Below are positions 34,258 to 43,352 of a stretch of DNA of 64,000 bases, piece after piece (the stretch's first letter is position 1; every line of letters begins with the position of its first letter). The translations under genes and the position numbers were made by a program. The notes beneath the pieces were generated by a model that was not told the DNA's origin, searched no databases, and saw nothing but the letters and a program-made list of their open reading frames with translations. The DNA is from an uncultured Prevotella sp. (GTDB lineage: Bacteria > Bacteroidota > Bacteroidia > Bacteroidales > Bacteroidaceae): the NCBI GenBank assembly GCA_900557035.1, contig USRA01000003.1, forward strand, positions 1 to 64,000, read 5' to 3'.

Positions 34258-36699
34258 ATGGATAATAAGAGAAAGATTATTGCCCTTTTAATGGGACTCT
34301 CGCTAGGAGGTCAGTCTGTCTATGCCCAAGGGTATAGTTCTGGCAACGTGTCTCTGTTTTGCTCGCCCGATACACTCAGGGGTGTCCAGATAGGTGCCTT
34401 TTCCAGTGTGGTGCGCCAGCAGATGCGTGGTGCGAGCCTGGCTGGTATCATCAATTCGGTGGGCGATGATATGCGCGGCGTGCAGATTTCGGGTGTTTCC
34501 AATGTGGTGAAAGGTGGCAATGGCATGCAGCTATCTTTATTTAATAATGTATCCAGTTCTCCGTTCCGCGGTGTGCAGCTGAGTGGACTTTCCAATGTTT
34601 CCATGGGTATGAAGAGAGGCTTGCAGATTGCTGCTGCCAACGTCAGCTCTTCCTATATGCGTGGCTTGCAGTTGGGCGGCTACAATTATGCTGATACCCT
34701 GAATGGTTCTCAGATAGGTTTGTTCAATGTCTGCGTCCGTCATCCTCGTGGTGTGCAGATTGGTGTCATCAATTATAGTCAGGATACCATAGCACATAAG
34801 ATCGGATTGGTGAATGTAAACCCCAAGACGCGTATTGACTATATGTTTTATGGCGGCTCTGCTACCAAAGCCAATCTTGCCGTCAGATTCCGTAACCGGA
34901 GTACGTATAATATCCTGGGTATCGGAACTCATTACTTTGGATTGGATGAGAAGTTTTCGGGAGCCTTGTTCTATCGCATTGGTCAGTATTTCCAATTATC
35001 GCCTAAATTCTCCCTGAGTGGTGATCTCGGATTCTATCACGTTGAATCATTCCAGGAACATTCGCAGGATAAGCCGGAACGGCTCTATTCGCTGCAGGCT
35101 CGCATCAATGCCGACTATCAGTTGGGCAGATATACCAGTGCCTTTGCCTCTGTGGGTTATGGGGATACCCATTATTATCATGGTGGCAGGTATCGCCGTC
35201 GTGCCATTGTTGAAGCAGGCTTGGCTGTGCGCCTCCAGCGCGCATCATCTTTTGGGAATGTCTCTGCCAGGAAGGAGAATGAATATGATATGGAGGCATG
35301 GAAGGAAGGTACGATCTTTGCCTTCGATGATCCGGAACGACAGAAGAAGCATCCCTGGAAGGCTGCACTGGAAGCTTTTGCCATCAATGTGGGGGTGCAA
35401 TGCTTCGACCAGTTTGTGATGAACGAGGAGTTTGCCAAGATTTCCTTCCATAGCATCAAGCACAATATAGAAACGGGATTTGTCTGGGATAACGACCAGT
35501 TCTCTACCAATCTGTTTGCCCATCCATATCATGGCGGACTCTATTTCAATGCAGCAAGAAGTCATGGTATGAATTTCTGGGAATCGGTGCCATACTCTTT
35601 CTGTGGAAGTTTGATGTGGGAGACTACCTGCGAGATAGAACCGCCTGCCATCAACGACCTGATGGCTACTACTTTTGGCGGTGTTGCCATCGGAGAGGTG
35701 ACGCATCGTGTGAGCAATCTGGTATTTGATGACCGCCTGTCTGGTTTCCCTCGTTTCATGCGAGAGTTTCTGGGAACCCTCATCTGTCCGATCAAGGGAT
35801 TGAATCGAATCTTGAGTGGCGATGCCTGGCGGGTGAGAGGCAAATATTATAAATATCACGATTACCAGCGCAGTCCTGTCAGTTTCTCTCTGTCGGCAGG
35901 TTACAGATACCTCGCAGACAATAATACTCTGTTTCGTGGTGAGGGCAATCCATACGTCCGTTTCAATCTGGTTTATGGCGATCCGTTTGATGGCGAAACC
36001 ACCAAGCCATACGACTACTTCACATTGGATGCCACTTTCGGCTTGAGCAGCAACCAACCTTTGATTACCGGTCTGCATCTTCTGGGAAGACTGTGGAGCG
36101 TACCGGTGGAGGTGAGCAAGGGCACGGAGATGGAGTTCGGTATCTTCCAGCACTTCAACTATTACGATTCGCAGCCGGTGAAGGATGGTACCAGTCTGGT
36201 GCCTTACCGTATATCCGAGGCAGCCTCTTTTGGTCCTGGTATCATCTACCGCTTCCCTCAGGTGGGCAATCTCACCAGGTTTGAGCAGCGTGTCTTCCTG
36301 GATGGTATCCTGCTGGGTGGAAGCCTTACCGATTATTATAATGTGATAGACCGCGACTACAATATGGGTAGCGGTTATAGTGTGAAGGCTATCAGTTTCA
36401 TGGAGTTCGGCAAGGTAGCCACCTTCCAGATAGGTGCCGACTATTATCGCATCTTCACCTGGAAGGGATATGAGGGAAAGGATCTGGCGACAACCGATCC
36501 GCTCTATCTCAACGCCCAGGGCGACAAGGGAAATGCATCTCTGCTGGTGCTGAATGCCCGCTTCGGTCTGGCGCTGTCCAATCGGCTGAACCTGGACTTC
36601 AATGTGTCCAACTATTGGCGTGATACCCATTACTCATATCATGATGATGTAACGTCTAAAACCTTTGATATGAGTCTGGGGTTGCAATACAAGTTCTAA
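34258..36699 (+). CDS. LA_2272-type surface repeats fused to DUF3943 outer-membrane domain
   Basis: An 813-residue exported protein. Signal peptide MDNKRKIIALLMGLSLGGQSVYAQ. From about residue 40 to 170 there are at least seven short repeats of the form RGVQI/L-G-x-x-N (TLRGVQIGAFSSV, MRGVQISGVSNV, FRGVQLSGLSNV, KRGLQIAAANV, MRGLQLGGYNY, GSQIGLFNV, PRGVQIGVINY). The DUF3943 region follows, with DQFSTNLFAHPYHGGLYFNAAR and FWESVPYSFCGSLMWE. A beta-barrel C-terminus ends SLGLQYKF. The predicted location is the outer membrane. ATG 34258 is the signal-peptide start; the upstream in-frame extension to 34114 runs through the hairpin. Function unknown. Confidence 0.82.
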   Translation: MDNKRKIIALLMGLSLGGQSVYAQGYSSGNVSLFCSPDTLRGVQIGAFSSVVRQQMRGASLAGIINSVGDDMRGVQISGVSNVVKGGNGMQLSLFNNVSSSPFRGVQLSGLSNVSMGMKRGLQIAAANVSSSYMRGLQLGGYNYADTLNGSQIGLFNVCVRHPRGVQIGVINYSQDTIAHKIGLVNVNPKTRIDYMFYGGSATKANLAVRFRNRSTYNILGIGTHYFGLDEKFSGALFYRIGQYFQLSPKFSLSGDLGFYHVESFQEHSQDKPERLYSLQARINADYQLGRYTSAFASVGYGDTHYYHGGRYRRRAIVEAGLAVRLQRASSFGNVSARKENEYDMEAWKEGTIFAFDDPERQKKHPWKAALEAFAINVGVQCFDQFVMNEEFAKISFHSIKHNIETGFVWDNDQFSTNLFAHPYHGGLYFNAARSHGMNFWESVPYSFCGSLMWETTCEIEPPAINDLMATTFGGVAIGEVTHRVSNLVFDDRLSGFPRFMREFLGTLICPIKGLNRILSGDAWRVRGKYYKYHDYQRSPVSFSLSAGYRYLADNNTLFRGEGNPYVRFNLVYGDPFDGETTKPYDYFTLDATFGLSSNQPLITGLHLLGRLWSVPVEVSKGTEMEFGIFQHFNYYDSQPVKDGTSLVPYRISEAASFGPGIIYRFPQVGNLTRFEQRVFLDGILLGGSLTDYYNVIDRDYNMGSGYSVKAISFMEFGKVATFQIGADYYRIFTWKGYEGKDLATTDPLYLNAQGDKGNASLLVLNARFGLALSNRLNLDFNVSNYWRDTHYSYHDDVTSKTFDMSLGLQYKF

Positions 36700-36739
36700 G
36701 GAGCAGTTGTCTTATTAGTAGAAATTTAGCAGAAATTAA

Positions 36740-36827
36740 GGGTGCAAAGGTAAACGATATACATAAAATTGTAGAAAAAACGCAAAAAGTTTTGCATATT
36801 TTCTGGATTTATATTACCTTTGCACCC
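36740..36827. repeat. 14-bp inverted repeat carrying -7 boxes on both strands
   Basis: GGGTGCAAAGGTAA (36740-36753) and TTACCTTTGCACCC (36814-36827) are exact reverse complements. Each contains TACCTTTG, one for each strand. Confidence 0.8.
36791..36822 (+). promoter_or_regulatory. Promoter of PurF-like gene
   Basis: -33 TTTG (36791-36794), 20-bp spacer, -7 TACCTTTG (36815-36822), 39 bp before the ATG. Confidence 0.8.
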
Positions 36828-36861
36828 ATATTTCAAACATAAAACATAGAATTATACTCTT

Positions 36862-38301
36862 ATGGGAGGCATTTTCGGAACTATTTCCAAGAAAAGCTGT
36901 GTCGCAGACCTTTTCTACGGCACCGACTACAACTCACATCTCGGTACACGCCGAGGCGGTTTGGCAACCTACAGTAGTGAGAAGGGCTTCGTGCGCTCTA
37001 TCCACAACTTAGAAAGTTCTTATTTTAGAACGAAGTTTGAACCTACACTCGACAAATTCGAGGGTGCGACATCGGGTATCGGTGTGATTAGCGATACTGA
37101 TGCGCAGCCATTGATTATGAATTCTCATCTTGGTCGCTTTGCCATTTGCACAGTAGCCAAGATATTAAATAAGGATGAACTTACTCAGTACCTGCTGGAT
37201 AAGAACATGCACTTTGCAGAGATGTCTTCAGGAAGTACCAACCCAACCGAGTTGGTGGCTCTTCTCATCATCCAGGGCAAGAATTTCCGCGAGGGAATCG
37301 AGAACGTATTCCATCATATCAAGGGTTCCTGCACCATGATGATCCTTACAGAGGATGGCATCATCTGTGCCCGCGACAGTTGGGGACGTACACCTATTAT
37401 TATAGGTAAGAAGGAGGGTGCTTATGCAGCTTCCAGTGAGACTACCTCATTCCCTAACCTCGGCTTCGAGACAGCATACGAGGTAGGCCCTGGAGAAATC
37501 ATGAAGATTACTGCTGAGAGTATGGAGCAGATTCGTCCTGCCAACAAGAAGATGCAGGTTTGTTCTTTCCTCTGGGTATATTATGGATTCCCAACATCAA
37601 CCTACGAGGGCAAGAATGTAGAGGAAGCCCGTTTTACCAATGGATTCAATCTTGCCAAGACAGATGATGTAGAGGTAGATTGTTGCAGCGGTATTCCTGA
37701 TTCTGGTACAGGTATGGCAATGGGATATGCTGCCGGTAAGGATGTGCCTTATCAGCGTTGCATTGCCAAATATACTCCTACCTGGCCTCGAAGCTTTACT
37801 CCTAGCAACCAGAGCATGCGCTCTTTGGTAGCTAAGATGAAGCTGATTCCTAACAAGGCTATGTTGAAGGGTAAGCGTGTGTTGTTCTGCGATGACAGTA
37901 TCGTGCGTGGTACCCAGCTCCGCGATAATGTGAAGGGGCTCTTCGAACAGGCTGGTCTGAAGGAGTGCCACATGCGTATCGCTTGTCCTCCATTGGTTTA
38001 TGGCTGTCCTTTCATTAACTTTACTTCTTCCAAGAGTGATATGGAGCTGATTACCCGTAGAATCATCGAGAAGTTTGAGGGCGATGCCAACAAGAATCTT
38101 GAGAAGTATGCTACTACTGGTTCTCCTGAATATCAGAGAATGGTGGATGAGATTGCCAACCAGCTTGGATTGACTACATTGAAGTTCAATACCATCGAGC
38201 AGCTTGTAGCTGCTATCGGTTTGCCTAAGTGCCAGGTATGCACCCACTGCTTCGATGGCAGTAGTGCTTATACCTTGAATGAATTTGCAGACGAAGATTA
38301 A
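36862..38301 (+). CDS. PurF-like amidophosphoribosyltransferase lacking the glutaminase cysteine
   Basis: A 479-residue homologue of PurF (PRPP amidotransferase, first step of purine synthesis). The PRTase half is intact: IPDSGTGMAMGYA at 278-290 and the PRPP loop VLFCDDSIVRGTQ at 340-352. Cysteines at the positions of the B. subtilis-type Fe-S cluster are present (C234, C382, C457/C460). The N-terminus is MGGIFG rather than MCGI-G, so the Ntn nucleophile cysteine is a glycine, and the expected RY-T-G and NG oxyanion motifs are also missing. The glutaminase half should be inactive. It may use ammonia or have a regulatory or other PRTase role. Own promoter, strong terminator. Confidence 0.85.
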   Translation: MGGIFGTISKKSCVADLFYGTDYNSHLGTRRGGLATYSSEKGFVRSIHNLESSYFRTKFEPTLDKFEGATSGIGVISDTDAQPLIMNSHLGRFAICTVAKILNKDELTQYLLDKNMHFAEMSSGSTNPTELVALLIIQGKNFREGIENVFHHIKGSCTMMILTEDGIICARDSWGRTPIIIGKKEGAYAASSETTSFPNLGFETAYEVGPGEIMKITAESMEQIRPANKKMQVCSFLWVYYGFPTSTYEGKNVEEARFTNGFNLAKTDDVEVDCCSGIPDSGTGMAMGYAAGKDVPYQRCIAKYTPTWPRSFTPSNQSMRSLVAKMKLIPNKAMLKGKRVLFCDDSIVRGTQLRDNVKGLFEQAGLKECHMRIACPPLVYGCPFINFTSSKSDMELITRRIIEKFEGDANKNLEKYATTGSPEYQRMVDEIANQLGLTTLKFNTIEQLVAAIGLPKCQVCTHCFDGSSAYTLNEFADED

Positions 38302-38308
38302 AATATAA

Positions 38309-38366
38309 AATCCCGATTTCCTGAACTTTGCATCTTGTGAGCAAAGTCCCGGAAATCGGGATTCTT
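38309..38366. terminator. Bidirectional terminator between PurF-like gene and uvrA
   Basis: AATCCCGATTTCC (38309-38321) with GGAAATCGGGATT (38351-38363); inner ACTTTGC/GCAAAGT pairing extends it. Confidence 0.85.
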
Positions 38367-38369
38367 GTA

Positions 38370-41234
38370 TTATTTCTTCTGCAGCAAGGGTGCCAGGAAT
38401 TTGTAGGTATAGCCCTTCTTGCTCTTTACCATTTCTTCCGGTGTGCCGGCAAAGAGGAGCTGACCGCCACCTCGTCCACCTTCGGGACCCATATCAATGA
38501 GCCAGTCGGCGAGCTTGATGACATCCAGGTTGTGCTCGATGATAATCACCGTATTGCCTCTATCTACCAGTTTCTGAAGTACATCCATCAGAATGCGGAT
38601 GTCTTCGAAATGAAGACCGGTGGTAGGTTCATCCAGGATGTAGAGCGTCTTGCCGGTATCGCGCTTGGAAAGTTCGGTAGCAAGTTTCACACGCTGGCTT
38701 TCTCCGCCCGAAAGGGTAGTGGAGCTTTGTCCCAACTTGATGTAACCCAATCCTACACTCTGTAAAGCCTTGATCTTGTTGAGTATCTGAGGCACGTTCT
38801 CGAAGAACTCTACTGCCTGGTTGATGGTCATGTCCAGTACATCGGCGATGCTCTTTCCCTTGTATCTTACCTCCAGCGTTTCACGGTTGTAGCGTTTGCC
38901 GTGGCATACCTCACAAGGAACATAGACATCTGGTAGGAAGTTCATCTCGATGGTCTTGTATCCATTTCCGCCACAGGCTTCGCATCTGCCACCCTTCACG
39001 TTGAAGGAGAATCTGCCTGGCTTGTAACCACGGATCTTGGCTTCTGGAAGCCCCACAAACAGCGAGCGGATGTCGCTGAACACGCCTGTGTAGGTGGCAG
39101 GATTACTGCGGGGGGGTCTGCCGATCGGACTTTGATCAACATTCACTACCTTGTCGATATTCTCGATACCCTCGATGCTGTCGTACGGCATCGGCTTTTT
39201 CAGGGAGCGGTAGAAGTGCTGGGAGAGGATAGGCTGCAGGGTTTCATTGATCAGTGTTGATTTGCCCGAACCGCTGACTCCCGTTACCACGATGAGCTTG
39301 CCGAGCGGGAACTCTACATCCACTCCCTTCAGGTTGTTGCCCCTGGTTCCACGGATGGTGATGCTCTTGCCGTTTCCCTCGCGGCGATGTTCAGGAATCT
39401 CTATTGCCATCTTGCCATTCAGATACTGGGCAGTGATGGTGTCGGTCTTCAGCATCTCTTTCGGAGTACCCTGGAAAACCACTTCGCCTCCCTTTCTGCC
39501 TGCCTTCGGACCGATATCTACAATCCAGTCAGCAGCTCGCATCATATCCTCATCATGTTCTACTACGATGACGGTGTTACCCAGGTCGCGCAATTCTTTC
39601 AGACTGTTGATGAGTCGCTCGTTGTCTCGCTGGTGCAGACCGATACTTGGCTCATCGAGGATGTAGAGCACATTGACGAGCTGGCTGCCAATCTGGGTAG
39701 CAAGACGGATGCGCTGGCTTTCACCACCAGAGAGTGATGCCGACTGGCGATTGAGTGAGAGATAGTTCAGACCCACATCGAGGAGGAAGTTGACACGTGA
39801 GCGCAACTCCTTGATGATTTCGTGAGCCACCTTCGCCTTCATGGCAGGGAGGTGAGCTTCCACCTGTTCGAGCCAGTCGCGCAGTTCGTCGATGTCGAGG
39901 TTGGCAACTTCCGAGATATTCTTGTTCCAGATGCGGAAGGCGAGCGATTCCTTCTTGAGTCGCTGTCCATGGCACTCCGGACATTCGATGGTAGAGATAA
40001 ACTGGTCAGCCCATTTCTTTCCTGCTGCACTCTCGTCATTCTCTATCACCTTCTGCAGATAGTCGATGATGCCATCGTATGCGCAGAAGTAATCCGAAGA
40101 GGTATGCACCTTCTCTTTAACGATCTTTACGTTTTCCAGTGAACCATAGAGAATTTCCTGCATGGCATCACCCGGAATCTCAGCGATAGGAGTCTTGAGA
40201 TTCAGATCATATTTCTCGAGCAAAGACTCAATCTGCCAGAAAATCATCTGGTTCTTGTATTTGCCGAGAGGGGCGATTCCACCTTCGTAGATGCTCAGGC
40301 TGTCATCCGGAATCACCTTCTTGATATCTATCTGGTTAACCTTTCCCAGACCCTTGCAGTGAGGGCAGGCACCTTCCGGCGAATTGAACGAGAACATATT
40401 AGGTGCCGGATCCTGGTAGGCTATACCGGTAACTGGATCCATCAGGCGTTTTGAGAAGTTCTTACCCGTCTTTTCCCCTTTCTCTATCACCATCACCATG
40501 CCATCGCCCTGCTTCATGGCGGTAGCTACGCTCTTGCGGATGCGTTCCTCATCGGCTTCCTTCACCACGAGCTTGTCGATGACAACTTCTATGTTGTGCA
40601 TCTTGTAGCGGTCGAGCTTCATTCCGCTTACCACTTCCTGGATTTCTCCATCCACACGTACATAGAGATAACCTTTGCGGCACATACTCTCGAAGAGTTC
40701 GCGATAATGTCCCTTGCGCTGGCGAATCAGAGGAGCCAGCAGGAAGATGGCCTTTCCGGCATATTCATCGAGAATCATATCGATGACCTGTTCTTCGGTG
40801 TATTTCACCATCTCTTCACCGCTGCGGTAGCTGTAGGCTGTACCGGCACGGGCAAAGAGCAGACGGAGATAATCGTAAATCTCTGTTGTGGTACCTACGG
40901 TAGAACGAGGGTTCTTGTTGGTGGTTTTCTGCTCGATGCTGATGACCGGACTCAGACCGGTAATCTTATCTACATCCGGGCGCTCCATATTGCCCAGGAA
41001 GTTGCGGGCATAGGCAGAGAATGTCTCGATATAACGGCGCTGTCCTTCGGCAAAGATGGTATCGAAAGCCAATGACGACTTGCCCGAACCCGAAAGACCG
41101 GTTATCACGGTGAGGGAGTCGCGTGGAATCTCAACATCAATGTTCTTGAGGTTGTGTACTCTTGCGCCCCATACATTTATCTTTTCTTCTTCAGAAAACT
41201 TATCTTCTTCTATTTTTCCTTCTTCTGAAATCAT
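38370..41234 (-). CDS. uvrA: Excinuclease ABC subunit A (canonical UvrA)
   Basis: A 954-residue nucleotide-excision-repair ATPase that recognises lesions with UvrB. It has two ABC modules with Walker [35 protein letters not shown] and [15 protein letters not shown], and signatures [16 protein letters not shown] and [16 protein letters not shown]. The zinc finger is [34 protein letters not shown], the classic form. This is the closer match to housekeeping UvrA of the two paralogues in the window. Convergent with the PurF-like gene. Confidence 0.95.
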   Translation of the reverse strand: MISEEGKIEEDKFSEEEKINVWGARVHNLKNIDVEIPRDSLTVITGLSGSGKSSLAFDTIFAEGQRRYIETFSAYARNFLGNMERPDVDKITGLSPVISIEQKTTNKNPRSTVGTTTEIYDYLRLLFARAGTAYSYRSGEEMVKYTEEQVIDMILDEYAGKAIFLLAPLIRQRKGHYRELFESMCRKGYLYVRVDGEIQEVVSGMKLDRYKMHNIEVVIDKLVVKEADEERIRKSVATAMKQGDGMVMVIEKGEKTGKNFSKRLMDPVTGIAYQDPAPNMFSFNSPEGACPHCKGLGKVNQIDIKKVIPDDSLSIYEGGIAPLGKYKNQMIFWQIESLLEKYDLNLKTPIAEIPGDAMQEILYGSLENVKIVKEKVHTSSDYFCAYDGIIDYLQKVIENDESAAGKKWADQFISTIECPECHGQRLKKESLAFRIWNKNISEVANLDIDELRDWLEQVEAHLPAMKAKVAHEIIKELRSRVNFLLDVGLNYLSLNRQSASLSGGESQRIRLATQIGSQLVNVLYILDEPSIGLHQRDNERLINSLKELRDLGNTVIVVEHDEDMMRAADWIVDIGPKAGRKGGEVVFQGTPKEMLKTDTITAQYLNGKMAIEIPEHRREGNGKSITIRGTRGNNLKGVDVEFPLGKLIVVTGVSGSGKSTLINETLQPILSQHFYRSLKKPMPYDSIEGIENIDKVVNVDQSPIGRPPRSNPATYTGVFSDIRSLFVGLPEAKIRGYKPGRFSFNVKGGRCEACGGNGYKTIEMNFLPDVYVPCEVCHGKRYNRETLEVRYKGKSIADVLDMTINQAVEFFENVPQILNKIKALQSVGLGYIKLGQSSTTLSGGESQRVKLATELSKRDTGKTLYILDEPTTGLHFEDIRILMDVLQKLVDRGNTVIIIEHNLDVIKLADWLIDMGPEGGRGGGQLLFAGTPEEMVKSKKGYTYKFLAPLLQKK

Positions 41235-41302
41235 AATCTTTACTGTTCCTTCTTTCTAAAACTTTAAACTTACCTGCAAGGCTATCATCTTCTTCTTTCT
41301 GA

Positions 41303-41374
41303 TAGTTGCTTGTGGATTCTTCTTAATAGCTGCTTGTAGATTCCTCTTAATAGCTGCTTGTGGATTCAGAGAAT
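41303..41374. repeat. Three 24-bp tandem repeats spanning a stop codon
   Basis: TAGTTGCTTGTGGATTC (41303), TAGCTGCTTGTAGATTC (41327) and TAGCTGCTTGTGGATTC (41351) are exactly 24 bp apart. On the minus strand each encodes ESTSSY/ESTSNY, and the first two copies met by the ribosome end in TAA. Confidence 0.85.
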
Positions 41375-41751
41375 CCTCTGAGCAGATTGACATCTCTTTT
41401 AATCTGATAGGTCTTGCCATCTGCTCCTTTTGCCTTGACCAGACAGAAATAGACTCCTTCCTTTACCGGCTTTCCCTTGTAGGTTCCATCCCATCCCATG
41501 GCAGGGTCGCTCCACTCAAAGAGTTTCTGTCCCCACCTATTATATATATAGGCGTGAAACTCCTTGATGTTCTGGTAACCCTCCTTGGGCTTGTAGATGT
41601 CGTTGATGCCATCTCCGTTTGGCGAGAATGCGTTCGGCATCAGGAGGACACTGGTCTGCGTGCCTTCCTCATCTCCGAATTCTTCCTGTGCCATCAATGG
41701 AGGGGTAAAAAGTGCCAATAAGGCACCAAGTAATCCTATTTTTTGTCTCAT
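41347..41751 (-). CDS. Mini-protein with T9SS type B (CHU_C/gliding) sorting domain
   Basis: A 134-residue protein that is almost only a signal peptide (MRQKIGLLGALLALFTPPLMAQ) plus the type B C-terminal sorting domain: PNAFSPNGDGINDIYKP, FHAYIYNRWGQKLFEWSDPAMGWDGTYKGKPVKEGVYFCLV. These are the hallmarks of the gliding-motility-associated C-terminal domain recognised by the type IX secretion system. It normally ends large surface proteins. Here no cargo is attached, so the domain itself may be the exported product. The last codons lie in a 24-bp repeat array. Confidence 0.85.
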   Translation of the reverse strand: MRQKIGLLGALLALFTPPLMAQEEFGDEEGTQTSVLLMPNAFSPNGDGINDIYKPKEGYQNIKEFHAYIYNRWGQKLFEWSDPAMGWDGTYKGKPVKEGVYFCLVKAKGADGKTYQIKRDVNLLRGFSESTSSY

Positions 41752-41768
41752 TTTGCAAATTATTTGTG

Positions 41769-41776
41769 CAAAGATA
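41769..41776 (-). promoter_or_regulatory. -7 box of mini T9SS gene
   Basis: TATCTTTG on the minus strand, 17 bp before ATG 41751. Confidence 0.55.
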
Positions 41777-41818
41777 ATAAAAAGCTGAGAGATATTGCGC
41801 TAGATGCGAGATTTTTTG

Positions 41819-41826
41819 TATTTTTG
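41819..41826 (+). promoter_or_regulatory. -7 box of LysM gene cluster
   Basis: TATTTTTG, 72 bp before ATG 41899 and 42 bp from the divergent box. Confidence 0.55.
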
Positions 41827-41898
41827 CAGGAGAAAACTTTAAATCATGTCGGTTACGGCAAGATTTTAGGATCATATAAACATTAAAAACAGGAAGAT

Positions 41899-43305
41899 AT
41901 GATAAGAAACATAAGATATTTCTTGATGATTGTGGGGCTCATGCTCAGTGTTGGTATCTTTGCTCAGACAACGAAATGGCGAGACATCTACACAGTGAAG
42001 AAAAAGGATACTATTTTTGGTATTGCCAATAAGTATGGATTGAGTCTGCCGGAACTGATGGAGGCAAACCCTGAGATGAAGCAGGAAGGTTACATGCTCC
42101 AGAAGGGAACTACCCTCTTTATTCCTTTTGCCAGCGACCAGCAGAATCCTAATGCGCCTAAAAAGGCACAGAAGGAGGATAAGAATGCTGTTGCTTCCAG
42201 CAAACCGGCTGTAGCAGGAACCGCTGCCGCCCAGCAGAAGGTGGCGGCTAGTGATGCGGTGAAGATTGGCGTGATGTTGCCTTTGCATGATGTGGATGGT
42301 GATGGCAAGCGCATGGTGGAGTATTATCGTGGACTCCTGATGGCTTGCAATTATCTGAAAAAGAAGGGCATCTCTACCGATGTCCATGCATGGAACGTGC
42401 CGATAGATGCTGATATCCGTGCCACCTTGTTGCAGGAGGGTGCCAATACGTGTGATATCATCTTTGGTCCGCTTTATACCAAGCAGGTGGCTCCGCTTGC
42501 CGGCTTCTGCAAGACCTATGGCATCAAGCTCGTGATTCCTTTCTCCATCAGCGGTGACGATGTGGAGCGCAACAAGGAAATCTTCCAGGTATATCAGAGT
42601 CCTGAAACATTGAATGAATGCACCATCAAGGCTTTCCTGAACAGATTTACCAATGTGCATCCAATCTTTGTAGATTGCAATGATTCTACTTCTCGTAAGG
42701 GAGCTTTCACTTTCGGACTTCGCAAGGAGTTGGAGAAGAGAAACATCAACTATAGTATCACCAATGTGAGCTCAAGCATCGACCAGTTTGCCAAGGCTTT
42801 CCTGCCAAGCAAGCAGAATGTGGTAATACTGAATACGGGCCGTTCGCCACAGTTGACAGCCGTGCTCAACAAATTGGATGAGTTTGACAGCAAGTATCCG
42901 GGTGCATCTATCTCTCTCTTCGGCTATACAGAGTGGTTGATGTACGCCAAGTACAATCTGGAGCGATTCTATAAGTACGATACTTATATCCCTTCTACCT
43001 TCTATTACAATCCGGTAGCCGAAAGAACGCAGAACCTGGAGAAGGCATACGAGGGATGGTTCCATCAGCCGATGATGATTGCGCAGCCTCGCTTCGCCAT
43101 CACGGGTTATGATCATGGTATGTTCTTCATCCAGGGTATCAAGAAGAAGGGCAAGGAGTTTACGGGTGAACGCCAGCAAGTGAACTATCAGCCAGTGCAG
43201 ACTCCATTGCATTTCGTGAAAACGGCAAAGGGTGGATACAAGAATAAGAACTTCCAGTTGATTCACTATACCTTCAATCACCAGATTGAATCTGTGAATT
43301 ACTAG
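41899..43305 (+). CDS. LysM plus periplasmic-binding-like protein
   Basis: A 468-residue exported protein. Signal peptide (IRNIRYFLMIVGLMLSVGIFAQ); a LysM domain at about 29-77 (YTVKKKDTIFGIANKYGLSLPELMEANPEMK...KGTTLFIPF) that should bind peptidoglycan; an alanine/lysine-rich linker; then from about 115 a type 1 periplasmic-binding-like domain (VKIGVMLPLHDVDGDGKRMVEYYRGLLMA, DIIFGPLYTKQVAPLAGFCKTYGIKLVIPFS). The layout recalls penicillin-binding-protein activators such as LpoA, whose C-domain has this fold, so a cell-wall role is possible. Followed at 47 bp by an outer-membrane barrel gene. Confidence 0.85.
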   Translation: MIRNIRYFLMIVGLMLSVGIFAQTTKWRDIYTVKKKDTIFGIANKYGLSLPELMEANPEMKQEGYMLQKGTTLFIPFASDQQNPNAPKKAQKEDKNAVASSKPAVAGTAAAQQKVAASDAVKIGVMLPLHDVDGDGKRMVEYYRGLLMACNYLKKKGISTDVHAWNVPIDADIRATLLQEGANTCDIIFGPLYTKQVAPLAGFCKTYGIKLVIPFSISGDDVERNKEIFQVYQSPETLNECTIKAFLNRFTNVHPIFVDCNDSTSRKGAFTFGLRKELEKRNINYSITNVSSSIDQFAKAFLPSKQNVVILNTGRSPQLTAVLNKLDEFDSKYPGASISLFGYTEWLMYAKYNLERFYKYDTYIPSTFYYNPVAERTQNLEKAYEGWFHQPMMIAQPRFAITGYDHGMFFIQGIKKKGKEFTGERQQVNYQPVQTPLHFVKTAKGGYKNKNFQLIHYTFNHQIESVNY

Positions 43306-43352
43306 GACCGGTAGTTTTTTATAGTTAATCGTTTATAGTAAGAAAAGAAAGA

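Noticed and set aside
28477-41234. Two UvrA genes as an assembly duplication
   Set aside because: The proteins differ throughout and have different neighbours, so they are true paralogues.
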